Source: Chrysaora quinquecirrha
Taxonomy: Eukaryota > Cnidaria > Scyphozoa > Semaeostomeae > Pelagiidae
Length of the DNA stretch: 64,000 nt
Reading direction: 5' to 3'
Assembly (NCBI GenBank): GCA_014526335.1
Contig: JACTAT010000014.1
Coordinates: forward strand, 6,170,393-6,234,392
Positions within the stretch are counted from its first letter, which is position 1, and each line of letters opens with the position of its first letter. The notes under the pieces were generated by a model. It worked only from the letters and a program-made list of their open reading frames with translations, searched no databases and was not told where the DNA came from. Position numbers and translations under genes: made by a program. Of the stretch, positions 53,748 to 64,000 are shown one piece after another.

Positions 53748-54111
53748 ATGAATCCAGGAAACTGGCTCATTTTCCTACTCACTATATCTGTGCAACATGC
53801 TCGGTCTGAGAACAAATGCAAGGGCTCCAGAATTCGCTACTGTATCTCTCTTGGGTTCGTAAAAACCTACAAGGAAAACCTCGTCGGTCAAACAAATCAA
53901 AGAGTAGTTGCTCGCGATCAAGCTTTCAGAGATCTACAATTGTTGGACAGGACAGGCTGTTCAGAGCTTGTCAAGCCATTTGCCTGTTCAATTTACTCCC
54001 CGATCTGCCTTAAGAAGTTTGGTCATTTGCCTCCATGCAGATCACTTTGCAATGCCGTGCAACAGCCGTGTAAAAGATATTTGAACTTGCTAAACAAACG
54101 CAGAAGTAAAG
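53748..54111 (+). CDS. FZ-domain protein exon 1, copy A (no own exon 2)
   Basis: The ATG at 53748 starts a 20-residue signal peptide (MNPGNWLIFLLTISVQHARS) followed by the first eight cysteines of a Frizzled CRD: GSRIRYCISLGF, GCSELVKPFACSIYSPIC and LPPCRSLCNAVQQPC. The donor AAAG|GTATGG leaves phase 1, the same as copies B and C, and the exon is also 364 nt. No exon 2 lies before copy B. Copy A could splice to the exon at 59401 as an alternative first exon, or be a non-functional duplicate. It resembles copy C more than neighbouring copy B, and the similarity runs past the donor into the intron. Confidence 0.85.
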
Positions 54112-54211
54112 GTATGGAAATCTAATTTTTTCAATATTCTTTTGCTCTTTGGTGTATACTTGCCCCCTAGCCCCCACCTGGCGCCACCCCTGAGCCCGAA
54201 ACGTCAAGCTG

Positions 54212-54500
54212 CCACCACATCAAGCATAATAACCCACCACAAGTAGTGATTATCCACCACAGTGCGCGGAAACTACCACCACATCAAGCATGATAGCCCA
54301 CCACAGAAGTGATTATCCAACACAGTACGTAGAAACTACCACCACATCAAGCATAATAACCCACCACAAGTAGTGATTATCCAACACAGTACGTAGAAAC
54401 TACCACCACATCAAGCATAATAACCCACCACAAGTAGTGATTATCCAACACAGTACGTAGAAACTACCACCACATCAAGCATGATAACCTACCACAGAGT
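54212..54500. repeat. 64-bp minisatellite
   Basis: CCACCACATCAAGCATAATA starts units at 54212, 54276, 54339, 54403 and 54467. It lies between FZ exon-1 copies A and B. Its sequence is related to the CACTACTGTGGTGG-ended elements at 14735 and 63510. Confidence 0.9.
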
Positions 54501-54716
54501 AGTATATCACTATCTGCCGGGTTAAGCCAATCTGGTCAATGTTGATTAGTTGCTCATATTGATGTCCAACGAGAAATGTACAAAGATGAAAGCCAAAACC
54601 CCCCTGGCGCTAGCCAATGTCTTAAGCTGTCAGAATACCCTGTTCCTTTCGAATTAAATCAGCTAAGCTAAGAGCTGTGGAAGGACCAAATTTTGCGCTT
54701 TGGATTTCATTCCAAA

Positions 54717-55080
54717 ATGAAAGCAGAAATCTGGCTTGTATTCCTACTCACTATATTTGTGCAACATGTTCTGTCTGAGAATAAATGCAAGCGCTCTAGA
54801 ATTCGCTACTGTGTTACCCTTGGGTTCAGGAAGACATCAAGCGAAAACCTCGTCGGTCAAACTGATCAGCGAGTAGTTATTCGCGATAAAGCGTTCAGAG
54901 ATCTACAACTGTTAGACAGGGTTGGGTGTTCAGATCTTGTCAAGCCATTTGCCTGTTCAATTTACGCTCCGATTTGCCTTGAAAAGTTTGTTTATCTGCC
55001 TCCGTGCAGATCGCTTTGCAATGCCGTGAAACAGCCGTGTAGCAGATTTATCACAATGTATCGACGACGAAAATCTAAAG
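54717..55080 (+). CDS. FZ gene B exon 1
   Basis: Signal peptide plus eight CRD cysteines, 364 nt, donor AAAG|GTAAGA. The upstream in-frame ATG at 54693 would add eight polar residues before the hydrophobic core, so 54717 is preferred. Copy B has diverged most (SLGFVKTYKEN is replaced by TLGFRKTSSEN). Confidence 0.9.
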
Positions 55081-58000
55081 GTAAGACAGTGTGCTATAGC
55101 TTTCTACATCGATAAAGCTATGTACAGTAGCTATTCAATTATCCGCATTCTAGATGATTTGAGGTTTTAGAGTGATTTTGTGATACTTTCTTCGTGACAT
55201 TTGAACTTCAAATGGTTTGTGTAAAGAAAAATAGAACATTCGATGAATAATGCTTTCCTTGTTGAACATTTTTGACGGACCGGATAATCGAAGTCCGGAT
55301 AAACGAGGGGTCGGATAATCGAATTTGTACTAATCATACGAAGGGGGTAATTCCAGGATGATTCTTAAACCTTGTTTCCATATAATCGTCGGCGATTGCA
55401 TCCCGGGTACTCACTTGAGTTTTATCACGATTACCCCGATTCTAGTGGGGGAGCTTAACACATAAAAATAGTGCAATCGTGCAAAATGTGATACCAGCAT
55501 GAAACTTGGTAGAAATAGGCAGTTTGATACGCTGAAAAAGATAGGATGTAGACCCACCCTGAAAAATGCCCCCTTTTGCTATTTTTAGACTGGGGTACTA
55601 GCTCCCAGGCCTCTAAAAGGAAAGTTGGAATACCTTTGCTGTTTATCAAGATAAGAACATGAAACTTGGTAGAAATAGACAGTTTGATACGCTGAAAAAG
55701 ATTGGATGTAGACCCACGCTGAAAAATGCCCGCTTGTTCTATTTTTAGACTTGGGTACTAGCTCCCATGCCTCTAAAAGGAAAGTTTGAATACCTTTGCT
55801 GTTTATCAAGATAAGAACATGAAACTTTGTAGAAATAGACAGTTTGATACGCTGAAAAAGATAGGATGCAGACCCCAAACGAAAAATGTCCCTTTGTGCT
55901 ATGATTAGACTGGGGTAATTGGTACCAGACCTCTACGTAAGCTACAACAGTAGTTCTAATATGAATTGCACATGCATGAAACTTGGCGAAAAAGGGTAGT
56001 ATGAGACGCTAAGAAGGATAGGATATGGACCACAACTGAGACATACCCCCTTGTGTTATTTTTAGATTGGGGTAATTGGTATCAGACCTCTACGTAAGCT
56101 ATAACAGTAGTTCTAATATGTATTATGATGCATATATCAAAGTGGTGAAAAGCGATATTTTGACACACTGAGAAAGATAGGATATTGACCGAGACGACCG
56201 AGAAATGCCCATTTGTACAATTTTTAGACTAGGGATATTTATAATGATAACATCCAACATAACACGAAGTAAGTACAGTGAATAAATGCTTAGAGGGATG
56301 AGACGGAGAACAATTTATCAAACGACCAATGGTTAGCTTTTTGAGCAAGTGAGATTTCTTTTAAATTGTGATTTTTATAGCTGTCAAGCGAGGAAAAGTA
56401 ACCCAAGAGTGACTGATCCTTAGTTTCAGGTCCACTAAGGATCTTCTTCTTCTTCAAGTAATGGAAGGACTCGTCTGCTGCTTGTTGCATGACCGTGATG
56501 TTGAACCCTTGCCTTACTTGCCTTTATTTCTATTCTGGCCTTTATTTCTTCTCCTTCTTTCCGGTCCTACCTAACGAAGGATCCAAGGATTTGAATAGTT
56601 AGACCTGTTTTTGCTGCACGCTGTTCATATCGATCTTGCACTTGGGAACGTCTTTAAGCTTTGTTAGGAACATCGTTTCGTTTCTCTTTTTGTTAAGTGC
56701 CACTCGTGCCACCCCAGCATCATCATTCTCCTTGACGTAACAATCTACTAGCTTCTGTAGCGTCTGTGTCACCAGCGTATTTGATGTTCATGATGTTAAC
56801 ACCACCGATTTTTACGCCGTCGTGGTTTTCCAAAGGCCATAAAGTGGGTTAACTGTATATATTGTTGTAGTCTGTTGATTGTAACCAGCCCTGTCTTACA
56901 CTACGCGTGAAGGCAACCCTATCGGTTCGCTTATGTTGTTGGCTGGCCTGAAAGGACCGTTGTCATCGATTTATGGATGTACCTATTTCATATCGCACGC
57001 GTTGTGTGATGACCCTTAGGGAAAATTTGAATGTGTGGCGCATGAGTATGATTGTTTGAAGCTTCACGCACTTGTTCCCAGTTTCTTTGGAATGGTTTCT
57101 TTACCTTATTAAACAGCCCTTTTCGCAAAGTTTGATGCCCGAATTTCAATTTACAACAAAACTACTGTTAACAGCTTATATTGTTATCAAATGGCCCCAG
57201 GCTAAAAATAGCAAAAATTTTCAATTTCGGTCTATATTCACTCTTGATCGGCGTGTCGAACCACCTCTTTTCGCCAAGTTTGGTGCCTGTAATACAGTTT
57301 ATAACAAAACTACTGTTATGGCGTACGTGGCGGTTTGATACCAATTACCCAATTCTAAAAATAGCACAATGGGGCATTTTTCAGTCGTTTTCCATATCCT
57401 ATCTATTTCAGCGTGTCAAACTACCCCTTTTCACCAACTTTCATGTTCTTATCTTGATATACAGCAAAGGTATTCCAACTTTACTTTTAGAGGCCTGGGA
57501 GCAAGTACCCAAGTCTAAAAATAGAACAAGGGGGCGTTTTTCAGCATGGGTCTACATCCTATCTTTCAGCGCATCAAACTGTCTTTTTCTACCAATTTTC
57601 ATGTTCTTATCTTGATATACAGCAAAGGTATTCCAACTTTCTTTTTAGAGGCCTGGGAGCTAGTACCCCAGTCTAAAAATAAAACAAGAGGGTATTTTTC
57701 AGCGTTGGTCTACATCCTATCTTTTTCAGCATATCAAACTGTCTATTTCTACCAAGTTTCATGTTCTTATCTTGATATACAGCAAAGGTATTCCAACTTT
57801 CCTTTTAGAGGCCTGGGAGCTAGTACCCCAGTCTAAAAATAGAACAAGGGGGTATTTTTCAGCGTTGGTCTACATCCTATCTTTTTCAGCATATCAAACT
57901 CTCTATTTCTACCAAGTTTCATGTTCTTATCTTGATATACAGCAAAGGTATTCCAACTTTCCTTTTAGAGGCCTGGGAGCTAGTACCCCAGTCTAAAAAT

Positions 58001-59558
58001 AGAACAAAGGGGCATTTTCAGCGTGGGTCAACATCCTCTTTTTCTATCTTTTCAATCAAACTGCCTATTTCACCAAGTTTCATGCTGGTATCACATTTTG
58101 CACGATTCTAGTGCATGTGAATATGAATCTGAAATGAATATGAATCTGAAATGAATATCAAAAAGAGACAGTGTTTCAACTTTCAAGATGATCCAAATTA
58201 GCTTCCGTAAATTTGCCATCAAATAGCTTGATTGAGTCTTCTTTGACTTCGGCTTTCTCTTCCCTGTTTCGGAAGTTGACCTCTGAAGATCAGAGTGCTT
58301 TCTTACCTTAATAAAAATTAATAAGTTATATGCTTTTCTGCGTCAGAGAAATTTTGCTTGACTTTCTGTCATTTTGAGGAAATTTGTGGTTTTGAGTTGT
58401 ACGAATTTGATTGGTTAAAATCAACAATGTTGCGAAAAATGTTCTCAAGGTGTGGGGACACGAGGTTTTTTTAAAATTCTCATTTGCAACATAAATTTTT
58501 TGTTGCTGAAACAAATAAAAAATTCAAATCGATTAGAATTTTTTTCTTGTTTCAGCAACAAAAACTTTGAGCGAAAAAAGTTGCAAAATAGGGGCATTTA
58601 AGGTGGGGACACAGTGAAACATATTCATGCGATTGCAACAAATTATTTTTTTGTTGCAATCGCATGAAAATTTGTTTCCGTGTCCCCGTAGCTTTAGGGG
58701 AACTCACTATGGATACATGACGGGGGGATCAGACACAGTTTCTCTTCGAAAAATGCAACAATATACATATTTTAGGAATTTCATACCCAAAAATATACCA
58801 AACAATCTCCGATCTCCAATTTCTAAGACTCAACGTAACGACTGACACCTTATTCGACAGAATCAATCTAACAAACAACCTCTTGTTTAGAATACACTTT
58901 ACTTCGCCGTGAGTTTTCTGGATTTTTTGTTTACTTTGTTTCTTAATTTTTCCAGAAATCTCAGCCTGACCAGTTCCTTACCAGTTCCTTATTTTTCAGG
59001 CAATTTCCAGTCTCAAGTTCCTTAAAGAGACGTGTACATAAGTTATGTAATGTACGATAAATGCTCAATAAGGTTACATAACATAATGATGAAGAACAAT
59101 TCCGACTACATTTTTTTCAATAAGCAACTGGACTTTGGACCAGCCATCATGAGTTGCTTAACATATCTAGTATTTCAGCCCTCGCAGAATGACTGGTACC
59201 CCCCTAAAACCTCTTATTTTGGCTCTTTTCTGGCTTTTCTATGTAATTGACAAGTTTGCAAGGTGAGAACTCTGCAGCCTCGTATTGAATATGGAGAGGA
59301 TTCCCTTACTCAACATGTCTGCCATTTCCCAGAAAAATGTCGCGCCGACGCAGACCTCTTAGAAAAGTTAAACGACTATTTCTCGTTTCTCTCGTTTCAG
59401 TTGAACTGGATTGCAGTTTCTTCCCTGAACCGAGCAAAACCGAGGGGTGTATCGACTGGGTATTGGAAGGATATCTGCCAGTCATGAAAATACGTGGAAA
59501 TCCAACAAAAGAACAACGCAAGAACAAAAAACTTCCCTCATTTTACAAATCTCAATAA
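54717..59558 (+). CDS. Secreted Frizzled-domain-only protein, gene B (two exons)
   Basis: Exon 1 54717-55080 and exon 2 59401-59558 join in phase 1 to give 173 residues. Residues 1-20 are a signal peptide (MKAEIWLVFLLTIFVQHVLS). A complete ten-cysteine Frizzled CRD follows: Cys 24, 32, 71, 80, 87, 97, 101, 108 from exon 1 and Cys 126, 138 from exon 2. Diagnostic motifs are GCSDLVKPFACSIYAPIC, LPPCRSLCNAVKQPC and LDCSFFPEP. After the domain there is only a basic tail (RGNPTKEQRKNKK) and a stop. No netrin domain, transmembrane helix or GPI signal is seen, so it is shorter than sFRPs or Frizzled receptors. FZ domains bind Wnt lipids and other ligands; a Wnt-binding or antagonist role is inference. 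The 4.3-kb intron contains an inverted satellite. Confidence 0.9.
55440..58110. repeat. Large inverted repeat of 160-bp satellite arrays
   Basis: About five 160-bp units (start GAAACTTGGT at 55501, 55661, 55821, 55978) face about six units in opposite orientation (ATCTTGATAT at 57451, 57609, 57769, 57929). The outer ends also pair: GCAAAATGTGATACCAGCAT at 55481 and its complement near 58075. The 850-bp centre holds a decayed RT fragment. All is within the intron of FZ gene B. Confidence 0.9.
56605..56830 (-). pseudogene. Decayed LINE reverse-transcriptase fragment
   Basis: On the minus strand GGVNIMNIKYAGDTD resembles the YADD region of LINE RTs. A frame change follows, then TLQKLVDCYVKENDD and ALNKKRNETMFLTK. 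Shifted and with an altered catalytic motif, it is inactive. Confidence 0.65.
58600..58688. repeat. Perfect hairpin in FZ gene B intron
   Basis: CATGCGATTGCAACAAA and TTTGTTGCAATCGCATG, framed by GGGGACAC and GTGTCCCC. A related AAATTTTTTGTTGCTGAAAC foldback lies just before it (58440-58565). Confidence 0.85.
59401..59558 (+). CDS. FZ gene B exon 2 (C-terminal CRD and basic tail)
   Basis: Follows the acceptor TCTCTCGTTTCAG. It supplies VELDCSFFPEPSKTEGCIDW, which holds the last two CRD cysteines, then a basic tail to TAA. An AATAAA overlaps the stop codon and could serve in polyadenylation. Confidence 0.9.
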
Positions 59559-60681
59559 ATTGTCTCAAGAAAAGAAATTGAGAAGAAATTTTTTGTTATG
59601 AGTGTATTCCGAGATAAAATGATTCATGTTAATTTAGCAAACTATGAAAATGTGTCGTTTGTGTGTTTTTGTTCTGTTGTTGGGGTACACTCTTTTTTTA
59701 TAAAGAACTACTTTATAAGGAACCTACGAGTAGAAGGCCTAAAAATTTAAAGAACTTATACTACTAAAGAGAAATCCACTAAGGGACTTTTCAATGTTGA
59801 TTTACTCAAAAACCTTTAAGCCCCCCAAATTTAGCCCCCGTAGGCTTTGGAGCTCTCCAAGCCTTCTGCCATCAAAAGCAGAAGGTTTCCAAGACTTTCG
59901 AGAAACTTTCGGTTTGAAGTTCGAAGAGATTTCCATGTTACCAGTTGCCAGGACACATTCCACGAATGGGTCTGGGGAGAAGGCAAGCACTAATTTTGGT
60001 GCGAAAAGATTCAGATTTCCAAAATTTGTGTTTCTTGAAAATCATGGATTCTGTTTTTGGAAGCATTCTGTTTTCAAAATTCGGAAGGCTTTGGAGGTTT
60101 AAGAAGAACACCCCCTAAAAATGGTCGGAGCATTGTCTTAGCACTGGTACAAGCCGTGTCTTAGCACTGGCGCTGCTCCTTTTTTGGCTATATGGAAACG
60201 TGGCTTAAAACACAAACTTCGAAAATATTTCCCAGACCTCCAGACCTTATACCAAATTTTCAAAATTTAACCCCAACCTTACTGTATGCCAATAGTGTCC
60301 TTTAACAAACCAAAATTGTGAAATCAATACCCTTCTCGTTTGCACTTACCCGGTGCCCAAAGCATGTATTTTAACCCCGTACGAAAACGAAGAAAGGGGG
60401 GGACGGCACCTTATACAAATTGACGCAAGCAAATGGTTTAGCATTGACCACAGGAATCAAATTACGTAAGCCAAGGTGTAATAAGCCCGCAATTCAGGCA
60501 CTGTTGACGATAGCTATGGGTTGCGTGCTTACCTTTATGCAGGTTTTGCGTGCGTCAATAAATATGACAAATCAAATGGTATAAAGCATTGGCCTAGCAG
60601 CAGCTCAAATTTTCATTTAAAAATTCAGACGTCTGTATGAAAACTTAATGTACGATATTGTTGGCTGAAGAAATTAGCAAT
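59559..60681. other. Intergenic region between FZ genes B and C
   Basis: Holds one TACACTCTTTTTTTATAA end at 59686 and unique sequence that must include the gene C promoter. No conserved coding exon. Confidence 0.5.
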
Positions 60682-61045
60682 ATGCAGGCAAAAACATTGA
60701 TTTTGCTCATAATAGCAGTGAGCCTCCACAACGTCGTTTCTCAAGAAAATTGCAAGGCCTCTAGAATTCGCTACTGTACCTCTCTTGGGTTCGTAAAAAC
60801 CTACAAGGAAAACCTCGTCGGTCAAACAAATCAAAGAGTAGTTTCTCGCGATCAAGCTTTCAGAGATCTACAATTGTTGGATTGGACAGGCTGTTCAGAG
60901 CTTGTCAAGCCATTTGCCTGTTCAATTTACGCTCCGATCTGCCTTAAGAAGTTTGGTTATTTGCCTCCATGCAGATCGCTTTGTAATGCCATGAAACAGC
61001 CGTGTAACAGATATATGAAATTGCTAAATAAACGCAAAAGGAAAG
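60682..61045 (+). CDS. FZ gene C exon 1
   Basis: 364 nt, donor AAAG|GTATGG. The ATG at 60682 is preferred over 60658 because it directly precedes the hydrophobic signal core. Confidence 0.9.
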
Positions 61046-62063
61046 GTATGGAAATCTATTTTTACAATATTTTTTGCTCTTTGGTGTATACCTGCCGTTC
61101 TCTGGCTTATTTTTTCTTAATTTCCAACCCTACCCTTACTATTTACATTTATACAAGTATCAATATCTTTTTACTTATTTGGGGTGTGGGGGTCTGCGTA
61201 TCAGCAGGTCGGGCCTATTTTCGCACCCGGATCGTGGATTTTTGAACTTTTAAAGAACGGATTTGCGGATCTGTAATTACCTGCAGGTGTCGGATTTTGA
61301 CGATTTTGAGTCAAGAGGAGCGAATTTTGAGTTGTTTTTCGCGAAAAAAAGGTTGCATAACCTTGATCTTGATCAAGCACACCCGCTGCTTAATTCCTTG
61401 CATTACGAAACGCAATTTGTGGTTCATATCCTATCGGTGCATATTTAAATCACGGACTCAATTGCTGTCAGTTTGGGGTCAATGTTCTATCAATTCTCTG
61501 CGGCCTTGATCGGCATTCTTTAAAAATCCCGATTGAAAATCGAAGTAATGACGTCAGTCTTATGACCGCTATTCTAGTCTTCTAGTCCGGTATCTGTGTG
61601 GGTTTGCATTTCACAATATTTTGTATCCATTCTGATATCAGATTTCGGATATTAGAGCAGCGTAGCTTAGTGGTTAGCACTTGCGCCATTTGTGCTCAAT
61701 GTCAGTGACAAGGTGTAAAAATCAAGGTGTAAAAATTTACTACCCTTTGCTAGACCAAAACTGTAAAAAATTATACCCTTGGCTAGACTATAAGACCGAA
61801 AAAGGATAGCTCTAGCGTGGTACATCCCCGTTACTATGGAAGAATCCTCTCAAAACTCTCATCCCCCTCGTGGCCTTTATTATTTCTTTTCTTTATTGAT
61901 TTTAGTTGAACTGGACTGCAATTTCTTTCCTGAACCGAGCAAAACTGCGGGATGTATCGATTGGGTGTTGGAACGTTACCGACCAGTCATGAAAATTCGT
62001 GGAAATCCAACAGAAGAACAACGCAAAAATAAAAAAATTCCAGAATTTTACAAATCAGGGTGA
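60682..62063 (+). CDS. Secreted Frizzled-domain-only protein, gene C (two exons)
   Basis: Exon 1 60682-61045 and exon 2 61906-62063 also give 173 residues. The signal peptide MQAKTLILLIIAVSLHNVVS differs completely from the other copies, while the CRD is nearly identical to copy A. All ten cysteines are present: GCSELVKPFACSIYAPIC, LPPCRSLCNAMKQPC, LDCNFFPEP, and AGCIDW. Exon 2 differs from gene B exon 2 at scattered sites (LERYRPVM for LEGYLPVM, KIPEFYKSG at the end). The intron is only 860 bp. Function as for gene B; no direct evidence for the ligand. Confidence 0.9.
61906..62063 (+). CDS. FZ gene C exon 2
   Basis: Acceptor TTGATTTTAG. 158 nt in the same phase and length as 59401-59558, ending in TGA. 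Confidence 0.9.
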
Positions 62064-62079
62064 AGTCAGCGATTTTCGG

Positions 62080-62330
62080 CACAAGAAAATTTTTCGGACA
62101 GCAACGCAAGTTTTGGGACATTTAAATTTAATGAAATCTGATTAGTAACATGTTTTTGGGACAAAAAAGAAGTTTTGGGACATTTGAATCTTAATCTAAA
62201 TGATATCTAATTGGAGGATAACTCTGGGACAGCAACGCAAGTTTTGGGACATTTGAAGTTAATGAAATCTGGTTAGCAACATGTTTTGGGACAGCAAAAA
62301 TGAGTTTTGGGACATTTGATTCTCGGTGAA
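62080..62330. repeat. Tandem TTTTGGGACATTT repeat after FZ gene C
   Basis: Four degenerate repeats containing TTTTGGGACATTTGAA directly follow the stop codon of gene C and may be transcribed in its 3' UTR. Confidence 0.75.
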
Positions 62331-63370
62331 ATATGATAATCTACGAAATTTGACTTTGATTCTCTTAGAACAATGTGATAAATAATAGTCTTGCTGGTTT
62401 TCTTTACAAATTCTCAAATTTCTTAAAGTGCGCTAGAAAATAAGGGATAGAAGTGCAGTGTGACGTCATAAGAACTAGCTTGAATCAAGCCTCGGGCACA
62501 CTACAAGAGGTTGCCTAGGCTCCACCTGTCTTTACGATAACCCGGTTCCCAGCCCGGTCCAGCCCTGTCAAATATGAAAGCGTAAAAATTGGGCTCAGCC
62601 TTCGTTTTCTCAACTTGGGCCGAGCCACCTTAGAACCACGGTCAAATTATCCCGGGCCAGCCCAAGTTATACGCGTTCACACTGGTCTGGACCACCCCCA
62701 GGTTTTTACAAGCTATCTTAACCAAAAAGTTTAGCAAACCTTAAGCCCTAGTTGCTCATTGACCAGTTGCTTATTAAAAACAGTGTACTCCCAAGGGGTA
62801 TTAGGGAGATCTTCAAAAAAATTGATGGGATAAAGGATAATTGTGGAAAACCTGAAGGGTATACGGGGTATTTTTTGGTGGGATCCCGGGATAAAACGGA
62901 GAAAACATACATTGGATAAGGGATATGTAATGATGTGATAATTTATGATAATATATATAACACGTGATCCTAATTATGTAAGTACTGATGTATTTATAAA
63001 CTGTCATTCTTTTGTTCGTAACACAGATGATTACAGATGGGATAGCGGGCCTTATCTTTTCGTATCTCCTCTCCACATAAGAATGTTACAGGATATTCTG
63101 ACACCCTTATGGTACCCCATTACATACTTTTACCTGAATAGAGTTCTGATGACGTCATAATTCGCCACTCTGAAGAACGATGGCTTTTATGTGCGTTTCG
63201 CGGTTGGGTGCTGTTTGCTCGAGACGGGACTTTGGCAATATAATATACATGGCTTAAGCAGTGATAACATAGCTATAAACATAGACATAAACATATAAAC
63301 ACAGCTTAAGCAGTGAAAACTGTTTATTTGACTGCTGCTCTATATATGAAAATGTCTTTGCTTGCTTTAC
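62331..63370. other. Region between FZ gene C and the putative exon
   Basis: Contains GC-rich CCAGCCCGGTCCAGCCC blocks (62540-62700) resembling the 47080 element; no exon seen. Confidence 0.5.
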
Positions 63371-63449
63371 CTGCAAGTTTAGCATATTCTTTCAATTCAT
63401 TGATTTCGGCTTGTTTATCTTCGTCTTTAACAAACATCTGAAGATACAC
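63371..63449 (-). CDS. Putative internal exon of an unidentified minus-strand gene
   Basis: Encodes VYLQMFVKDEDKQAEINELK then EYAKLA, between a TTCATTTAG acceptor and GCAG|GTAAAG donor. The amphipathic, charged helix looks coding, but I do not recognise the protein and found no second exon. The gene would extend past the right edge. Confidence 0.45.
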
Positions 63450-63509
63450 CTAAATGAAAGGGAAGACATCTTTCAGATCTTCTATACCCACGCTAGCGAA
63501 TCTATAACC

Positions 63510-63652
63510 ATTACTGTGGTGGATAATCACTACTGTGGTGGTATTTTTTGCGTACTGTGGTGGTAGTTTCTGCGTACTGCGGCGGATAATCACTACTGTG
63601 GTGGGTTACTATGCTTGCTGTGGTGGTAGTTTTTGCATACTGTGGTGATACC
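63510..63652. repeat. CACTACTGTGGTGG tandem ends, isolated copy
   Basis: Several ACTGTGGTGG units, the same family as 14735-15285 and 54212-54500. Confidence 0.75.
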
Positions 63653-63828
63653 CTTAAGAGAAAAAGATTCGGACCCAACAGATCCGTACCTTTCGGGTAA
63701 AATATGGGTGACATGGGGAATGGACCGATTACGGATCCAAGTTGATTTGTTTTCTAGCGTACCCAAAGAAGACATGATACGGTTCGCAAACAGGAACGGA
63801 TGCATTCGTACCCGTGTAAAATAAAAAA

Positions 63829-64000
63829 CAGTACCGTCGAGAGGGGAGTCCAGCGGGGTCAGAGGTCCGCGACCCGGGTTGTGAAGGGGCCCGCGAAAAG
63901 TGGAATTCTCTAAATGATTCCCCATTTAAAACCTCCCAAAGGCCCGGTAAGATTACAATACCCCGGGGCCCGCTCTGCCTATCGTTGCCTTGTAAACTGG
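63829..64000. mobile_element. hAT-type MITE, second copy, cut by window edge
   Basis: Starts CAGTACCGTCGAGAGGGGA like the copy at 50891; only the left end is in the window. Confidence 0.7.

Noticed and set aside
54212..54500. CRISPR-like array
   Set aside because: Units are contiguous 64-bp tandem repeats without unique spacers in a eukaryotic genome.
57181..57996. Repeated open frames such as YSKGIPTFLLEAWELVPQ
   Set aside because: They repeat every 160 bp because they lie in the satellite array; no start, splice or family support.
61660..61720. tRNA-like GTAGCTTAGTGGTTAGCAC
   Set aside because: Only a box A-like head; no box B or cloverleaf follows, so at most a SINE fragment.

Overview
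The window is animal nuclear DNA: AT-rich, with long GT-AG introns, dense short inverted-repeat transposons, SINEs, a LINE remnant and many microsatellites. The gene content (an ATM kinase, secreted Frizzled-domain proteins) and repeat style suggest an invertebrate such as a cnidarian. That placement is inference; no species marker was found.

Positions 33-53123 (minus strand) are one gene, the orthologue of the DNA-damage kinase ATM. I could trace 62 coding exons from the start codon at 53123 down to the early kinase domain at the left edge. The catalytic loop, activation loop and FATC lie outside. Exon order, splice phases and protein similarity form one continuous chain from the N-terminal TAN-like region through the HEAT solenoid and FAT domain to the kinase N-lobe. 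Five exons (E12, E16, E30, E43, E50) are one base out of phase. These look like homopolymer indels (assembly error or a damaged allele), because splice sites and flanking exons are intact.

Positions 53748-62063 (plus strand) hold a tandem cluster of small secreted proteins made of a signal peptide, one ten-cysteine Frizzled (FZ) domain and a short basic tail, with no netrin or transmembrane domain. Each is built from a 364-nt exon 1 and a 158-nt exon 2. There are three exon-1 copies but only two exon-2 copies, so the first may be an alternative first exon or a headless duplicate. The cluster is head-to-head with ATM across about 620 bp. A separate spliced-looking exon of an unidentified minus-strand gene lies at 63371-63449.

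The ATM introns are full of mobile DNA: a PIF/Harbinger-like MITE family with TWA target duplications, other foldback MITEs, a hAT-type element with a perfect 8-bp duplication, 5S rRNA-derived and tRNA-derived SINEs, a 5'-truncated LINE, satellites and (ACAATA/ACAATG)n arrays. The FZ intron carries a 2.6-kb inverted pair of 160-bp satellite arrays.
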